The notes beneath the pieces were generated by a model that was not told the origin of the DNA, made no database searches, and saw nothing but the letters and a program-made list of their open reading frames with translations. A stretch of DNA of 54,386 nt from an uncultured Lachnospiraceae bacterium. Lineage in GTDB: Bacteria > Bacillota > Clostridia > Lachnospirales > Lachnospiraceae. The DNA is taken from assembly GCA_950097145.1 (NCBI GenBank), contig CATNCF010000019.1, positions 1-54,386 of the forward strand, written 5' to 3'. Below, in pieces: positions 46,506-54,353 of the stretch (positions are counted from its first letter, which is position 1; each line of letters begins with the position of its first letter). Position numbers and translations under genes: made by a program.

Positions 46506-46600
46506 GATTATTATAGATTTTGGATAATTTATTAAATTTTTATTTTCGACAAAGAATGTTAAGATTTTATTATCAAAAATGATCAGGAGGAGAAAGTGAA

Positions 46601-47122
46601 ATGAAAAAGAGAATGCTTAGAATTGCCGCTCTGGCAATGGCTGCTACGATGACAATTTCATTGGCGGCATGCGGTGGCGGATCGGATGACACTTCATCTG
46701 GCGGAACTGACACAAAAACAGAAAGCGGAACAGAAGGCGGAAGCCAGGATTCATCTGACAGCAGTGCATCTGCGGACAATTCGTCTGATGATGGTGACAA
46801 GACTATTACTTACTGGAACATCGGAACAGAGGGTGCAGACAAAGAAGCGCTGGAATATGCAGTGACAGAGTTCAATAAGAACACTCAGTCTGGATATACC
46901 GTAGAGAATGTTCCCACACAAAATGACAAGTACAAAGAGAAACTGGTAATTGCGATGAGTTCAGGAGAATGTCCAGATATGTATACAAGCTGGTCTGGCG
47001 GTCCTATGAACGAATACATTGACTCCGGTTACGCACAGCCTTTGGATGACCTGTATGAGGAATTCGGCTTGAAGGAGCAGTATATGGATGCAGCCCTTGC
47101 GCAGGCTACCTACAAAGAGTAA
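46601..47122 (+). pseudogene. Extracellular sugar-binding lipoprotein, truncated by mobile element
   Basis: 173 residues of an SBP_bac_1 family protein that normally has about 420. Signal and lipobox ('SLAACGGG'), a Ser/Asp/Gly linker (about 25-65), then the start of the binding domain 'KTITYWNIGTEGADKEALEY' and 'VIAMSSGECPDMYTSWSGGP'. It ends at 'LAQATYKE' and TAA, and the next gene is a serine integrase 39 bases away in opposite orientation. The missing two thirds should lie beyond the right end of the element, outside the window. Start: ATG 46601 with AGGAGG. Transport of sugars could depend on excision. Confidence 0.85.
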
Positions 47123-47161
47123 GCGGCTATTTGTTGTATAAAACAAAAGCCGCCCTTTTAT

Positions 47162-48652
47162 TCAGCAAAAAGCCCAGTATATAGTTATATCCCCATTGAG
47201 TACAACGACCTTTTCTATAAGGCTATGCACCAGGGCGAAAAGCCCATCACCGTCCCCGGCTTCAATAATACCGGATAAGGAGGCCAGGGCCGCCGCCGCT
47301 TCCCCCTTAGACATTTTCCCGGAGTCTTCCGCTTCGGCACCTTCCAGGCATTTCTGCGCCGCCTTGCGTTCTTCCTTAAGGGTAGATAGGCGGTCTTGTA
47401 TTTCTTCCAGCCCTACGATCCCCGTTTGATAGAGATTAAGAAGCCTCGTTATTTGCTTTTCTACATTTTCCAGCCGTTCCCGGAACGCCCCCAGGTCGGG
47501 CGGAGCTTCCCCGGCGTTTTCTTCCACCAGCGCATCCAGGGCGGCCGGATCAAGGGAGAGCTTTTTAATTTCCCCCAGCACCAGGGCATCCAGATCGGAC
47601 ACGGTAAAGTGTTCCTTGCGGTTGGAGCAGGAATCCGACTTGATCATCCGCTTACTACAGCGGCTTACAGAGTAACATATATACTTATTTACCTTAGAAG
47701 TTTTCCAGCCCCACTGCCGGATAGACATCCGGGCGCCACAGTCCCCACAGAACAGCAAGCCGGAGAGCAGCCCATCCGAACCGGAGTAAGCCCGCTTATA
47801 GGCTTTCTTGTTTTGGGATAAGCGGTCGTTTACCTTTTGCCAGACTTCCGGGGAAACCAGCGCCTCATGCTTCCCGGAGTATTCCAGGTCATTCATAAAG
47901 ACCCGGCCAGCGTATACCGGATTACGGAGAATCCGGGAGCAGGCGGAGGCGGCATCCGTCCGGCAGAATTTTGTATTGATACCGTACTTTTCCTGGACGT
48001 AAACGCCTATTTCCCCCAGACTTCGCCCGGAGCTATACAGCTTATACATATCCTTCACAGCCTGGGAAGTAAACGGATCTACGACAAGCGTCCGCTTTCC
48101 GTTTTCCTGCAGTTCGGACTTGTAACCGATAGGAGTTACGCCGGAATAGTAGTTACCTTCCTTAAGCCCGGCTTGCTTCCCCATCATTAAACGGGCTTTT
48201 ATATTTTCCCTTTCCATTTGGGCGAAAGCCGCCAGTATTCCAACGATACAGCGCCCGAAGGGCGTAGCCGTATCAAAACTTTCCATAATTGAAACAAAGT
48301 TGCAGCCGTTTTCCAAAAAGACATCTTCCAGAAGCACGAGGGTGTCTTTTTGGGACCGGGAGAGCCGGTCCAGCTTCCAGACAATAACCTTTTTCACATA
48401 ACCGGCCCGGACATCCTTTATAACTTGATTGATACCAGGGCGATCCAGCGTAGCCCCGGAGTACCCCGGATCTATATGGACCGCGTTTACAGTAAAGCCC
48501 ATAGCGGAGCAGTAGGAGCGCAGCCGGGCCTCCTGTTCCCCGACGCTATAACCTTCTTCGGCTTGTTCCGTTGTTGATACCCGGATATAGAGATCGGCCA
48601 CGTTTTCAAGATTGAAAGCAGCCGGAGCCGGGCTTAATTCTTTTTGTTTCAT
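47162..48652 (-). CDS. Large serine recombinase (integrase)
   Basis: 496 residues. Resolvase domain with catalytic Ser26 in 'LYIRVSTTEQAEEG' and 'VWKLDRLSRSQKDTL'; recombinase domain ('GVTPIGYKS', 'RNPVYAGRVFM'); zinc ribbon ('FCGDCGARMSI' with later cysteines 'CSKRM' and 'SCSN'); coiled coil near the C-terminus. Start chosen at ATG 48652, which has AAGGAGGA upstream; a longer frame to 48808 covers the promoter and hairpin region and is not believable. It ends 39 bp from the broken binding-protein gene, consistent with integration there. Only distantly similar to the recombinase at 2152-3759. Confidence 0.93.
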   Translation of the reverse strand: MKQKELSPAPAAFNLENVADLYIRVSTTEQAEEGYSVGEQEARLRSYCSAMGFTVNAVHIDPGYSGATLDRPGINQVIKDVRAGYVKKVIVWKLDRLSRSQKDTLVLLEDVFLENGCNFVSIMESFDTATPFGRCIVGILAAFAQMERENIKARLMMGKQAGLKEGNYYSGVTPIGYKSELQENGKRTLVVDPFTSQAVKDMYKLYSSGRSLGEIGVYVQEKYGINTKFCRTDAASACSRILRNPVYAGRVFMNDLEYSGKHEALVSPEVWQKVNDRLSQNKKAYKRAYSGSDGLLSGLLFCGDCGARMSIRQWGWKTSKVNKYICYSVSRCSKRMIKSDSCSNRKEHFTVSDLDALVLGEIKKLSLDPAALDALVEENAGEAPPDLGAFRERLENVEKQITRLLNLYQTGIVGLEEIQDRLSTLKEERKAAQKCLEGAEAEDSGKMSKGEAAAALASLSGIIEAGDGDGLFALVHSLIEKVVVLNGDITIYWAFC

Positions 48653-48700
48653 AGCATAGTCCTCCTTAAAAACGGGCGCAAAAATAGCCCCGCCTTGTAC

Positions 48701-48729
48701 TTGTGTTTTTGGCCGGACCATGCTATAAT
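48701..48729 (+). promoter_or_regulatory. Plus-strand promoter within the integrase leader
   Basis: TTGTGT (48701-48706), 17-base spacer, TATAAT (48724-48729). The -10 box lies in one arm of an inverted repeat CCATGCTATAA (48718-48728) / TTATAGCATGG (48747-48757), a likely operator. Confidence 0.6.
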
Positions 48730-48735
48730 ACATTT

Positions 48736-48832
48736 GCTCGGAATGTTTATAGCATGGCCGACAATGTTCAGCATTGTCCAGCCGCCCCGCCCCCGCAAGC
48801 CACGCCAATGGCTGGGGGCGGGGTTCCTTTTT
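48736..48832 (+). ncRNA. Candidate small RNA upstream of, and divergent from, the integrase
   Basis: About 97 bases between the promoter at 48701-48729 and a strong terminator. It contains GACAATG-TTCAG-CATTGTC (48760-48778), a perfect 7-bp hairpin, and no start codon with a ribosome site. It is divergent from the integrase gene and could overlap the 5' end of its transcript if that starts far upstream. It might control integration or lysogeny; that role is inference. Confidence 0.45.
48785..48832 (+). terminator. Strong terminator
   Basis: CCCCGCCCCC (48785-48794) pairs with GGGGGCGGGG (48814-48823), extended by AGCCA/TGGCT, then TTCCTTTTT. The 10-bp GC stem is very stable. It faces right, towards the convergent gene that ends at 48831. 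Confidence 0.85.
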
Positions 48833-49310
48833 ACTTCAAAGATTTAATTTCCTTTTTCTTTTCTGGAAGCGCAGCTATTAAATAGTCTTGCGCTTCTTTT
48901 ATGTTCGCATATTTTGGAATATACACATTGTTTTTTATTGCATAATCTATAAAGACTATTGGGGCAACTGGCTGTTCAAGTGTTTCGCCTTCAACGCTTC
49001 GGGTTATAAATATACTTGCATCTTGCATAGAAAGATTAGATGGGGGCTTAAAGCCATGTTTGTGCATGGTTTCTAATTGCGCGTCAGTTGCTGGGCGAGT
49101 AGCCTTTTCAATTTCATAGGGAGGCAATAGCCCGCTTTTTGATTGAATTTGTTCAGCCGGAGCATTTGAGGCGGCAATAACTTCCACAGTCTTCTTTCTA
49201 TTTGTTTCTGGATTGATGCCGCGAACCTTATAAACTTCGCACCAGTATAAACTGGGTTGACTTTCTTTTTTGGCGTAATGCCGTTTTACCATTTCAACAA
49301 GAATTCCCAT
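48831..49310 (-). CDS. Unrecognised protein of the element (159 aa)
   Basis: Start: ATG 49310 with AGGAG. Highly charged and soluble; 'PATDAQLETMHKHGFKPP' and 'LSMQDASIFITRSVEG' resemble the short Thr-rich 'TdkQ...L....G' helical motif often seen next to nucleases or replication proteins in phages, but I cannot assign a function. It sits between integrase and repressor and is transcribed with neither obviously. Confidence 0.55.
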   Translation of the reverse strand: MGILVEMVKRHYAKKESQPSLYWCEVYKVRGINPETNRKKTVEVIAASNAPAEQIQSKSGLLPPYEIEKATRPATDAQLETMHKHGFKPPSNLSMQDASIFITRSVEGETLEQPVAPIVFIDYAIKNNVYIPKYANIKEAQDYLIAALPEKKKEIKSLK

Positions 49311-49340
49311 AATTTCTCCTATTCCTTAATTCGTATTTAC

Positions 49341-49742
49341 TTACGCTTCTTCTTGTAATATTCCAGACGATACAAATTTTTTATATTTACTTGATTGAAC
49401 CAAATCATCAGAGTAGTCGACTAATTTTTCCCGCCCTTCCTCATTGAGTTTTCCATAGTTTACACGCAAAGCTTCAAACAAAGAATCGCCTTCTTGCACC
49501 ACAAGATCAGAATATGGAGAATTGTTTCTTGGGTTATCTGATAATCCTAAAAGCCAATCGGTAGTGCAGCCACATATATTAGCAACTTTTAAAATATAAT
49601 CACTACCTGGTTCCCTAGAGCCGTTTTCGTAGTTCGTAATGGTTCTATATGGAATATTTAGTTTTTCCGCAAAGCTTTTACGGTTATGCCCTATAAATTC
49701 TCTGGCTTTTACAAGACGTTCAGGTATTGTAGCCATTCCCAT
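49341..49742 (-). CDS. CI-like HTH repressor
   Basis: 133 residues. Xre-type helix-turn-helix (about 1-65): 'RLVKAREFIGHNRKSFAEKL', 'IPYRTITNYENGSREPG' and 'TTDWLLGLSD'. The C-terminal part is helical and lacks an S24 peptidase, so it is not cleaved by RecA in the lambda manner. Start: ATG 49742, with AAAGGGGG upstream; a second ATG is two codons on. It is divergent from the Cro-like gene across a region with repeated TTTACCC boxes, and is likely the lysogeny repressor. Confidence 0.88.
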   Translation of the reverse strand: MGMATIPERLVKAREFIGHNRKSFAEKLNIPYRTITNYENGSREPGSDYILKVANICGCTTDWLLGLSDNPRNNSPYSDLVVQEGDSLFEALRVNYGKLNEEGREKLVDYSDDLVQSSKYKKFVSSGILQEEA

Positions 49743-49810
49743 GAGATTATACCCCCTTTCGCAACTAACTCTAACACATTTAAAAATAAAAGGCAATAAC
49801 TATTTATCCA

Positions 49811-49896
49811 ATTTGGGTAAATAATTTCTAAAAAACGCTTGACATTTACCCGTTTTGAGCATATTATAAAATTGAAATTTACCCAAAACGAGTAAA
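49811..49896. promoter_or_regulatory. Switch region: Cro-side promoter and three operator boxes
   Basis: Plus-strand promoter TTGACA (49839-49844), 17 bases, TATTAT (49862-49867). The box ATTTACCC occurs three times: inverted at 49815-49822 (in GGGTAAAT), in the promoter spacer (49844-49851) and after the -10 box (49877-49884). The third copy is part of the dyad TTTAC-N9-GTAAA (49878-49896). Binding by the repressor at the spacer box would block the Cro-side promoter. Confidence 0.65.
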
Positions 49897-49919
49897 CAAA
49901 GTAGAAGGGAGTGAAACAA

Positions 49920-50123
49920 GTGCGTTATCCAAATATTGAAGCAGAACGGGCACGGAACGGAATGACTAAAGAAAAATTTGCGTCTTTGTTAGGGATTTCT
50001 GTAAGTACAGTGAAGAACTGGCAAAATGGCAGGACGGAAATACCAGCCAGCAAAATTATTAAGATGGCCATACTTTTCAATGTTTCTACTGATTACCTGC
50101 TCGGACGAACCACCAGCAACTAA
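49920..50123 (+). CDS. Cro-like HTH protein
   Basis: 67 residues, almost all an Xre-type helix-turn-helix: 'TKEKFASLLGISVSTVKNWQ', then 'IIKMAILFNVSTDYLLGRT'. Start: GTG 49920 after AAGGGAG; an in-frame GTG at 49911 lies within that site. First gene of the rightward operon of the element. Confidence 0.85.
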   Translation: MRYPNIEAERARNGMTKEKFASLLGISVSTVKNWQNGRTEIPASKIIKMAILFNVSTDYLLGRTTSN

Positions 50124-50144
50124 TAAAGAAAAAGGAGTATAGGA

Positions 50145-50393
50145 ATGACGGCAAAACAGCTAATTGATGAGGCGGCACAAAAAGGAATAAAGCTTTGGTG
50201 GGAACCATTTGACAGGGCACCAACACGGAGTGAATTAGTTAAGGCAAATAGCTACTTGACTAAAATAGCAAATGCTGCACTGGTTGAAAGAAATTATTAT
50301 ATTGAGCTTTTGACAAACGCTTTGGAGAGAAGCGAGGTTATCCAGAATGCAGTAAAAGAAAACAAACCGCAGGAGGAATTACAAAATGCATGA
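50145..50393 (+). CDS. Small helical protein of unknown function (82 aa)
   Basis: Start: ATG 50145 with AAAAGGAG. Mostly helical ('MTAKQLIDEAAQKGIKLWW', 'SYLTKIANAALVERNYYIEL', 'EVIQNAVKEN'). No known family. Second gene of the rightward operon; it overlaps the next small gene by 8 bases. Confidence 0.65.
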   Translation: MTAKQLIDEAAQKGIKLWWEPFDRAPTRSELVKANSYLTKIANAALVERNYYIELLTNALERSEVIQNAVKENKPQEELQNA

Positions 50394-50487
50394 AGCACCG
50401 AGTGGCTTACGCTTTGGCGGGCGGGGCGGCTTCGGCAGCTATAAACATTACGAGCAAAGACCCGCGAAACGCGGGCGGAAGGAATAA
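50386..50487 (+). CDS. 33-aa Gly/Arg-rich peptide
   Basis: ATG 50386 after AGGAGG (50371-50376) and ending two bases before the next gene. It encodes a basic Gly-rich peptide, 'MHEAPSGLRFGGRGGFGSYK' then 'HYEQRPAKRGRKE'. The strong ribosome site and tight packing support it; the function is unknown. Confidence 0.5.
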   Translation: MHEAPSGLRFGGRGGFGSYKHYEQRPAKRGRKE

Positions 50488-50489
50488 GC

Positions 50490-50957
50490 ATGGAGAAAGA
50501 AAACCTTGACTTAAAAACAGCGATCCAGATAGCAAAGATCGTTGTTACGGTTCCAGAAGAACGGATGCCCATTATTTGGGATATTTTTAAGCAGGCCGGG
50601 CTTGACATTGGAGGCGTAGACGAGATGGCAGAGTGGAAGGCCCTTACAAAACAAGCATTTCTTATTGATACGGAGAAATTTTTAGCAGGCATTACGGCTG
50701 GAAAAGAACCGGTAAACGGCGAGTACAGAATCGCCGTGGGCGACTTTAACGAATATTGCACCAAGCAAAAATTAAGCCCGCGTTGCACCAGGAAGCATTT
50801 AGCGGAGCTTGAAGCAATCCGGACCGTAAAGAGTAACGGAAAAATTGACTACACCTGCACCGTTTACGAGGCAGAGAAAAACGCGAGCTTCCACCGATAC
50901 GTCTGCATTTATTCAGATTGGAAGCGGCGCATAAAGGGAGGTGCTGCGGATGATTAA
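50490..50957 (+). CDS. Unrecognised phage-type protein (155 aa)
   Basis: Start: ATG 50490 with GGAAGGAA. N-terminal helical part ('DLKTAIQIAKIVVTVPEERM'); the C-terminal part has a winged-helix-like look ('VGDFNEYCTKQKLSPRCTRK', 'IRTVKSNGKIDYTCTVY'), as in DNA-binding replication proteins. No confident family. It overlaps the next gene by eight bases. Confidence 0.6.
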   Translation: MEKENLDLKTAIQIAKIVVTVPEERMPIIWDIFKQAGLDIGGVDEMAEWKALTKQAFLIDTEKFLAGITAGKEPVNGEYRIAVGDFNEYCTKQKLSPRCTRKHLAELEAIRTVKSNGKIDYTCTVYEAEKNASFHRYVCIYSDWKRRIKGGAADD

Positions 50958-51105
50958 ACACGTTTTAGCGGACGGAACACAGCTTAAGAGCATAGAGGGG
51001 CGGATCATACCGCCGACCGGAAAAACCGCCGCCGTTTATAGATTGATTGCGGAGCAGATCATAAACCGCAGCAAGCCCGCCGCGAAGCAGCGGAGCCGGG
51101 CGTAA
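50950..51105 (+). CDS. Small basic protein (51 aa)
   Basis: ATG 50950 overlaps the previous gene's end (GGAGGTG upstream). 'MIKHVLADGTQLKSIEGRII' then a basic helical tail. Phage-type small ORF of unknown function. Confidence 0.5.
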   Translation: MIKHVLADGTQLKSIEGRIIPPTGKTAAVYRLIAEQIINRSKPAAKQRSRA

Positions 51106-51142
51106 ACACAAAATAGACCAGATAGACAAGGAGGGATAAGAA

Positions 51143-52723
51143 GTGAAATACCAGGACTTAAAAGCAGGCATAAGAAGCCACCTGGAGGACGCCGCCGAAG
51201 ATTTTTTTATGGTTGGTTACTTTCTTCGGCAGATCAGCGAAAACGCACTTTTCACGGAGGACGGCTATAAAAGCATATGGGAATTTGCAAAAGGCGAGTA
51301 CGGCTTAAGCACTTCCAGCGCTTCACGTTTCATGGCCATTAACGCCCGTTTTTCCATTGACGGCGGGGAGCATATGGCGGAGAAGTACATCGGGATGGGC
51401 GTAAGCAAGCTGCAGGAAATGTTAGGCTTGCCGGACGAGGAACTCGAAAAGGTAACGCAGGAAACAACGGTCCGGGAGATACGCGCCATGAAGAAAAGGC
51501 AGGAGGCGCCGCGTTCCTTCTACGGCTTTCCGAAAACGGAGCGCCCGGAAGGTTCCTTACTTACCACACCAGGATGCGGCGACGGAAAATACGATTGCTT
51601 TTCATGTTGCAGGGAGTGCGCCATAAGGCAGGAACCCAGGCACTGCAGAACCGCCCCGCTGGGGAACCCGTTCCCTTGTACCAGAGTAAACAACGAAGAA
51701 TGGAAAAAGAATATAGCCTACAGCCTTTACAAAGACGAGTGCCAGCTTTTACACCCGGAACTCGCCCCGGTACGGGAAGGCGACAAAGAGCCAGACCCCT
51801 GCTGCCTTAATTGCACAAATAAAACTTGCTTCAACCGTTGCGACGTCGCAAAGAAAAAGGACGAGGACGAGAAAAAGCAGTCCCAGGAGGAACTGCGGAA
51901 GCAGCAGCGCGAGGCCGAAGCAAAGAGGCCGGAACCTTCCGACCGCGATATAAAAGCCTTTTACGACTGGGCCGGTATTAAGACCACGGACAACATCACG
52001 GCGGAGGACTTAAAGAAGCGGTACAAAAACGCAGGAGGCGGAGGCGGCAGGGGAGCCGCGCTGCAGGATTACACCGGGAGCGCCAGGGGCATCCGGATCA
52101 ACCACAAAAAGGAGCTTACCTGGGTGCAGATTGCTAAACGGATTAAGGAGATCCAGGAGGCGGAGAAAAAGAAGGCCGACTTTGTGGAGCGTTCCAACGG
52201 GGCGCAGAAAAACGTCCGCGACCTTATTAAGCAGCAGGAGGAAAAGCGCCGGATTGAGGCCGAGGAAAAGAAGGCAGCCAGGGCCGCCGCGAAGTTGCAG
52301 GCAGAGGCCGAGGAACCGGGAAAGCCGGAAATCATAGACGGCGATTTTCGGGAAGTCGAGGACGAGCCGATGGACGACCCGGCGCAGGAGGCAGCAAAGA
52401 CCAGGGACGAGCGGCAGGAGCCGGAGCCGGTACTTTGCGACACTTGCGAGCATGAGGGTGAGTGCGCGGGCAAAAAGACCCACGAGAACGGCTGCATGGG
52501 GTACGAGGAAAAGGCCCAGGAGCTGGAGGCCGAAGCGGAGCCGAACCCGGAGGAATACGCCCGCTTTGATGTTGAGTCAATTCTTAAGAAAGAAAAAGGC
52601 TACCTTGACGGAGGCCGCGAGGCAGACTGCCCGGCGAAGTTCATTAAAGAGCATAAGATCCTGGTTGACGCCTTAACCCTTTTACTTGAAAAGATGGACG
52701 CCGAAGGAGGTGCGGAGGATTGA
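51143..52723 (+). CDS. Cys-rich, DUF3102-like protein with coiled coil
   Basis: 526 residues. The N-terminus (about 1-80) has the DUF3102-like pattern ('AEDFFMVGYFLRQISENALF', 'FAKGEYGLSTSSASRFMAIN'), common in element replication or partition proteins. Three Cys clusters are probable zinc sites: 'CGDGKYDCFSCCRECAIRQE', 'CCLNCTNKTCFNRC' and 'CDTCEHEGECAG'. Between them lies a long charged coiled coil (about 245-290 and 330-400). Start: GTG 51143 with AAGGAGGG. The TGA overlaps the next start (TTGA). It is likely involved in DNA maintenance; the function is not established. Confidence 0.65.
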   Translation: MKYQDLKAGIRSHLEDAAEDFFMVGYFLRQISENALFTEDGYKSIWEFAKGEYGLSTSSASRFMAINARFSIDGGEHMAEKYIGMGVSKLQEMLGLPDEELEKVTQETTVREIRAMKKRQEAPRSFYGFPKTERPEGSLLTTPGCGDGKYDCFSCCRECAIRQEPRHCRTAPLGNPFPCTRVNNEEWKKNIAYSLYKDECQLLHPELAPVREGDKEPDPCCLNCTNKTCFNRCDVAKKKDEDEKKQSQEELRKQQREAEAKRPEPSDRDIKAFYDWAGIKTTDNITAEDLKKRYKNAGGGGGRGAALQDYTGSARGIRINHKKELTWVQIAKRIKEIQEAEKKKADFVERSNGAQKNVRDLIKQQEEKRRIEAEEKKAARAAAKLQAEAEEPGKPEIIDGDFREVEDEPMDDPAQEAAKTRDERQEPEPVLCDTCEHEGECAGKKTHENGCMGYEEKAQELEAEAEPNPEEYARFDVESILKKEKGYLDGGREADCPAKFIKEHKILVDALTLLLEKMDAEGGAED

Positions 52724-53355
52724 CGCGCAGAGAATACCGCAGACGGAGAAGGCGGAGGGCGCGGCGCCGGTACTTGATAAAGCGGATAGCAATAAGCAGC
52801 GCCTTTCTATTGGCAACCGGAAGCGTGTTCTTTTCAGTATACGCTGTGACGAACCAGGAGCGCCCAGCATTGGAGGAACCGGAAGCGGTCGGGGAAATGC
52901 CCACCATAGCGCCGGAAGCGCCTACAGAGGCGCACAGCGAGGCGCAGGAGGGGAAGGACTTAGGCTGGACAGCCGCCGAGGAATACAAGGCCGCAAGGAT
53001 GGCCATGGCGGAGGCGGAGGGCGAGGACACCGAAGGGAAAGCGCTTGTTATTCTTGTAATTTATAACCGGCAGCACTCCGGGAAGTTCCCGGACACCGTA
53101 GGCGGCGTTATTTCCCAAGAGAACGCCTTTACTTCCTACCATAACGGCAGGTACGACCGAGTAAAGCCGGATGCGGACTGCTGGGCGGCGCTTGACTTGA
53201 TACAGATCCAGGGCTGGGACGAAAGCCAGGGGGCGCTATACTTCGAGCGGACGCCGGAGGACGAGGAAAGCACCTGGCACAGCCGGAACCTTGAACGGCT
53301 TTTCATACACGGGAACCATACATTTTATACAGAGAAGGAGGCGAAAGCAAATTGA
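52720..53355 (+). CDS. Membrane-anchored cell-wall hydrolase (SleB/Hydrolase_2 type)
   Basis: 211 residues. Basic N-terminus, one membrane helix (about 20-42), a linker, then a Hydrolase_2 domain (about 90-205): 'AMAEAEGEDTEGKALVIL', 'YNRQHSGKFPDTVGGVISQE', 'FERTPEDE'. The Glu in 'AEAEGE' matches the catalytic acid of SleB-type lytic transglycosylases. In mobile elements such enzymes open the wall for DNA transfer or lysis; a spore role is not implied. Start: TTG 52720, overlapping the previous stop, with a ribosome site AAGGAGGTG. Confidence 0.8.
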   Translation: MTRREYRRRRRRRARRRYLIKRIAISSAFLLATGSVFFSVYAVTNQERPALEEPEAVGEMPTIAPEAPTEAHSEAQEGKDLGWTAAEEYKAARMAMAEAEGEDTEGKALVILVIYNRQHSGKFPDTVGGVISQENAFTSYHNGRYDRVKPDADCWAALDLIQIQGWDESQGALYFERTPEDEESTWHSRNLERLFIHGNHTFYTEKEAKAN

Positions 53356-53738
53356 AGATGGCCATGAAGGAAGGGCAGATCCTTATAAAAGACGCCGATA
53401 ACACACAATTCACGATTATTAAAAGCTGGGGCAAGATGAAGTGGAGCAAAGCGGAGCGGATGTTTTACGGCCCGGCGGAGATTGAGCTTTTAAACAAGCT
53501 GGCCGGAATAGTACGGCTTCCGGGACCCATTGAGGCGGAGCGGCAGCGGCTTAATATTATCGCCCAGGCCGTAGACACGGAGCGCATGAAGCCGGAGCCG
53601 GAACCGCTTTACAAATACCCGGTAAAGTTCCCCCTTTACAAGCACCAGACCAGGGCGGCAAACATGGCTCTTATTACTTTCGGATTAGTACCGCCGCCGG
53701 AGGATAAGGAGGGCGGTCATGGAAGCATTGAACAGTAA
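53352..53738 (+). CDS. Unknown protein ending in a helicase-like segment
   Basis: 128 residues; start either TTG 53352 or ATG 53358. The tail 'KFPLYKHQTRAANMALITFG' resembles the Q-motif region at the front of SNF2-type helicases, but the motor domain is absent. It might be a truncated helicase or an independent small protein. It overlaps the next gene by 20 bases. Confidence 0.5.
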   Translation: MKMAMKEGQILIKDADNTQFTIIKSWGKMKWSKAERMFYGPAEIELLNKLAGIVRLPGPIEAERQRLNIIAQAVDTERMKPEPEPLYKYPVKFPLYKHQTRAANMALITFGLVPPPEDKEGGHGSIEQ

Positions 53739-54303
53739 AGAGCGCAAGTTTGCGGAAGAAAACCACGGGCTTATATATTCTTTCTTGAATTACTACCGGC
53801 TTACCGAAGCGGAGCATTACGACATATGCGCCATAGCTTACCTGCAGGCGGTAAAGGAGTGGCACAGAAAGCCGGAGCTTCGGGACAAGTATAAGTTTTC
53901 AACGATTGCTTTCAAAAAGATGGAGTCCGCAAAAATAAAGAAATACCACGCGGACCGGCTGAGGGACTCTTACATATTATTCAGCCTTAACGACCTTAAC
54001 GCGGAGGGCAACGAGTACCTGGGGCAGATTGCAGATCAGCGCGACGCCATCCGGGAGATTGAGGACCAGCAGAACATAGAGGACCTTTTAAACGAGGTTA
54101 TGCCAGCACTTACGGAGCGGCAGCGGAAGCACCTTATGAGGATGGTAAAAGGCGAAACGCCCGTAGAAATTATGCGGGGCGGCCATACGGCAATAACGGA
54201 ATTTTGGAAAGACAGAGAGCGCATAAAAAAGGCAGTATCCGCAGTTTTTGTGCGGGGGGGGGGTATTGAGGCGTGGGGCGGGCGGGTGTTATTGAGCTAT
54301 TAA
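53719..54303 (+). CDS. Sigma-70-like protein of the element
   Basis: 194 residues. Region 2-like ('ENHGLIYSFLNYYRL', 'FSTIAFKKMESAKIKKYHAD') and region 4-like ('MPALTERQRKHLMRMVKG'), consistent with sigma-like factors of phages and ICEs that control late genes. The end of the frame ('VRGGGIEAWGGRVLLSY') follows a run of ten G (54254-54263) and does not look like a family end, so the frame may be shifted there. Start: ATG 53719 with GGAGGG. Confidence 0.6.
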   Translation: MEALNSKERKFAEENHGLIYSFLNYYRLTEAEHYDICAIAYLQAVKEWHRKPELRDKYKFSTIAFKKMESAKIKKYHADRLRDSYILFSLNDLNAEGNEYLGQIADQRDAIREIEDQQNIEDLLNEVMPALTERQRKHLMRMVKGETPVEIMRGGHTAITEFWKDRERIKKAVSAVFVRGGGIEAWGGRVLLSY

Positions 54304-54353
54304 GGCTTTAAGCCTTGATATAAATAAAAAACGAAAAGGAAGGTATAAGCAGA

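Noticed and set aside
48653..48808. N-terminal extension of the right integrase
   Set aside because: It covers a promoter and terminator, and the ATG at 48652 has a strong ribosome site and family-like start.
52720..53355. Germination enzyme SleB
   Set aside because: N-terminal membrane anchor and position in a mobile element fit a phage or ICE wall hydrolase; no YpeB-like partner.
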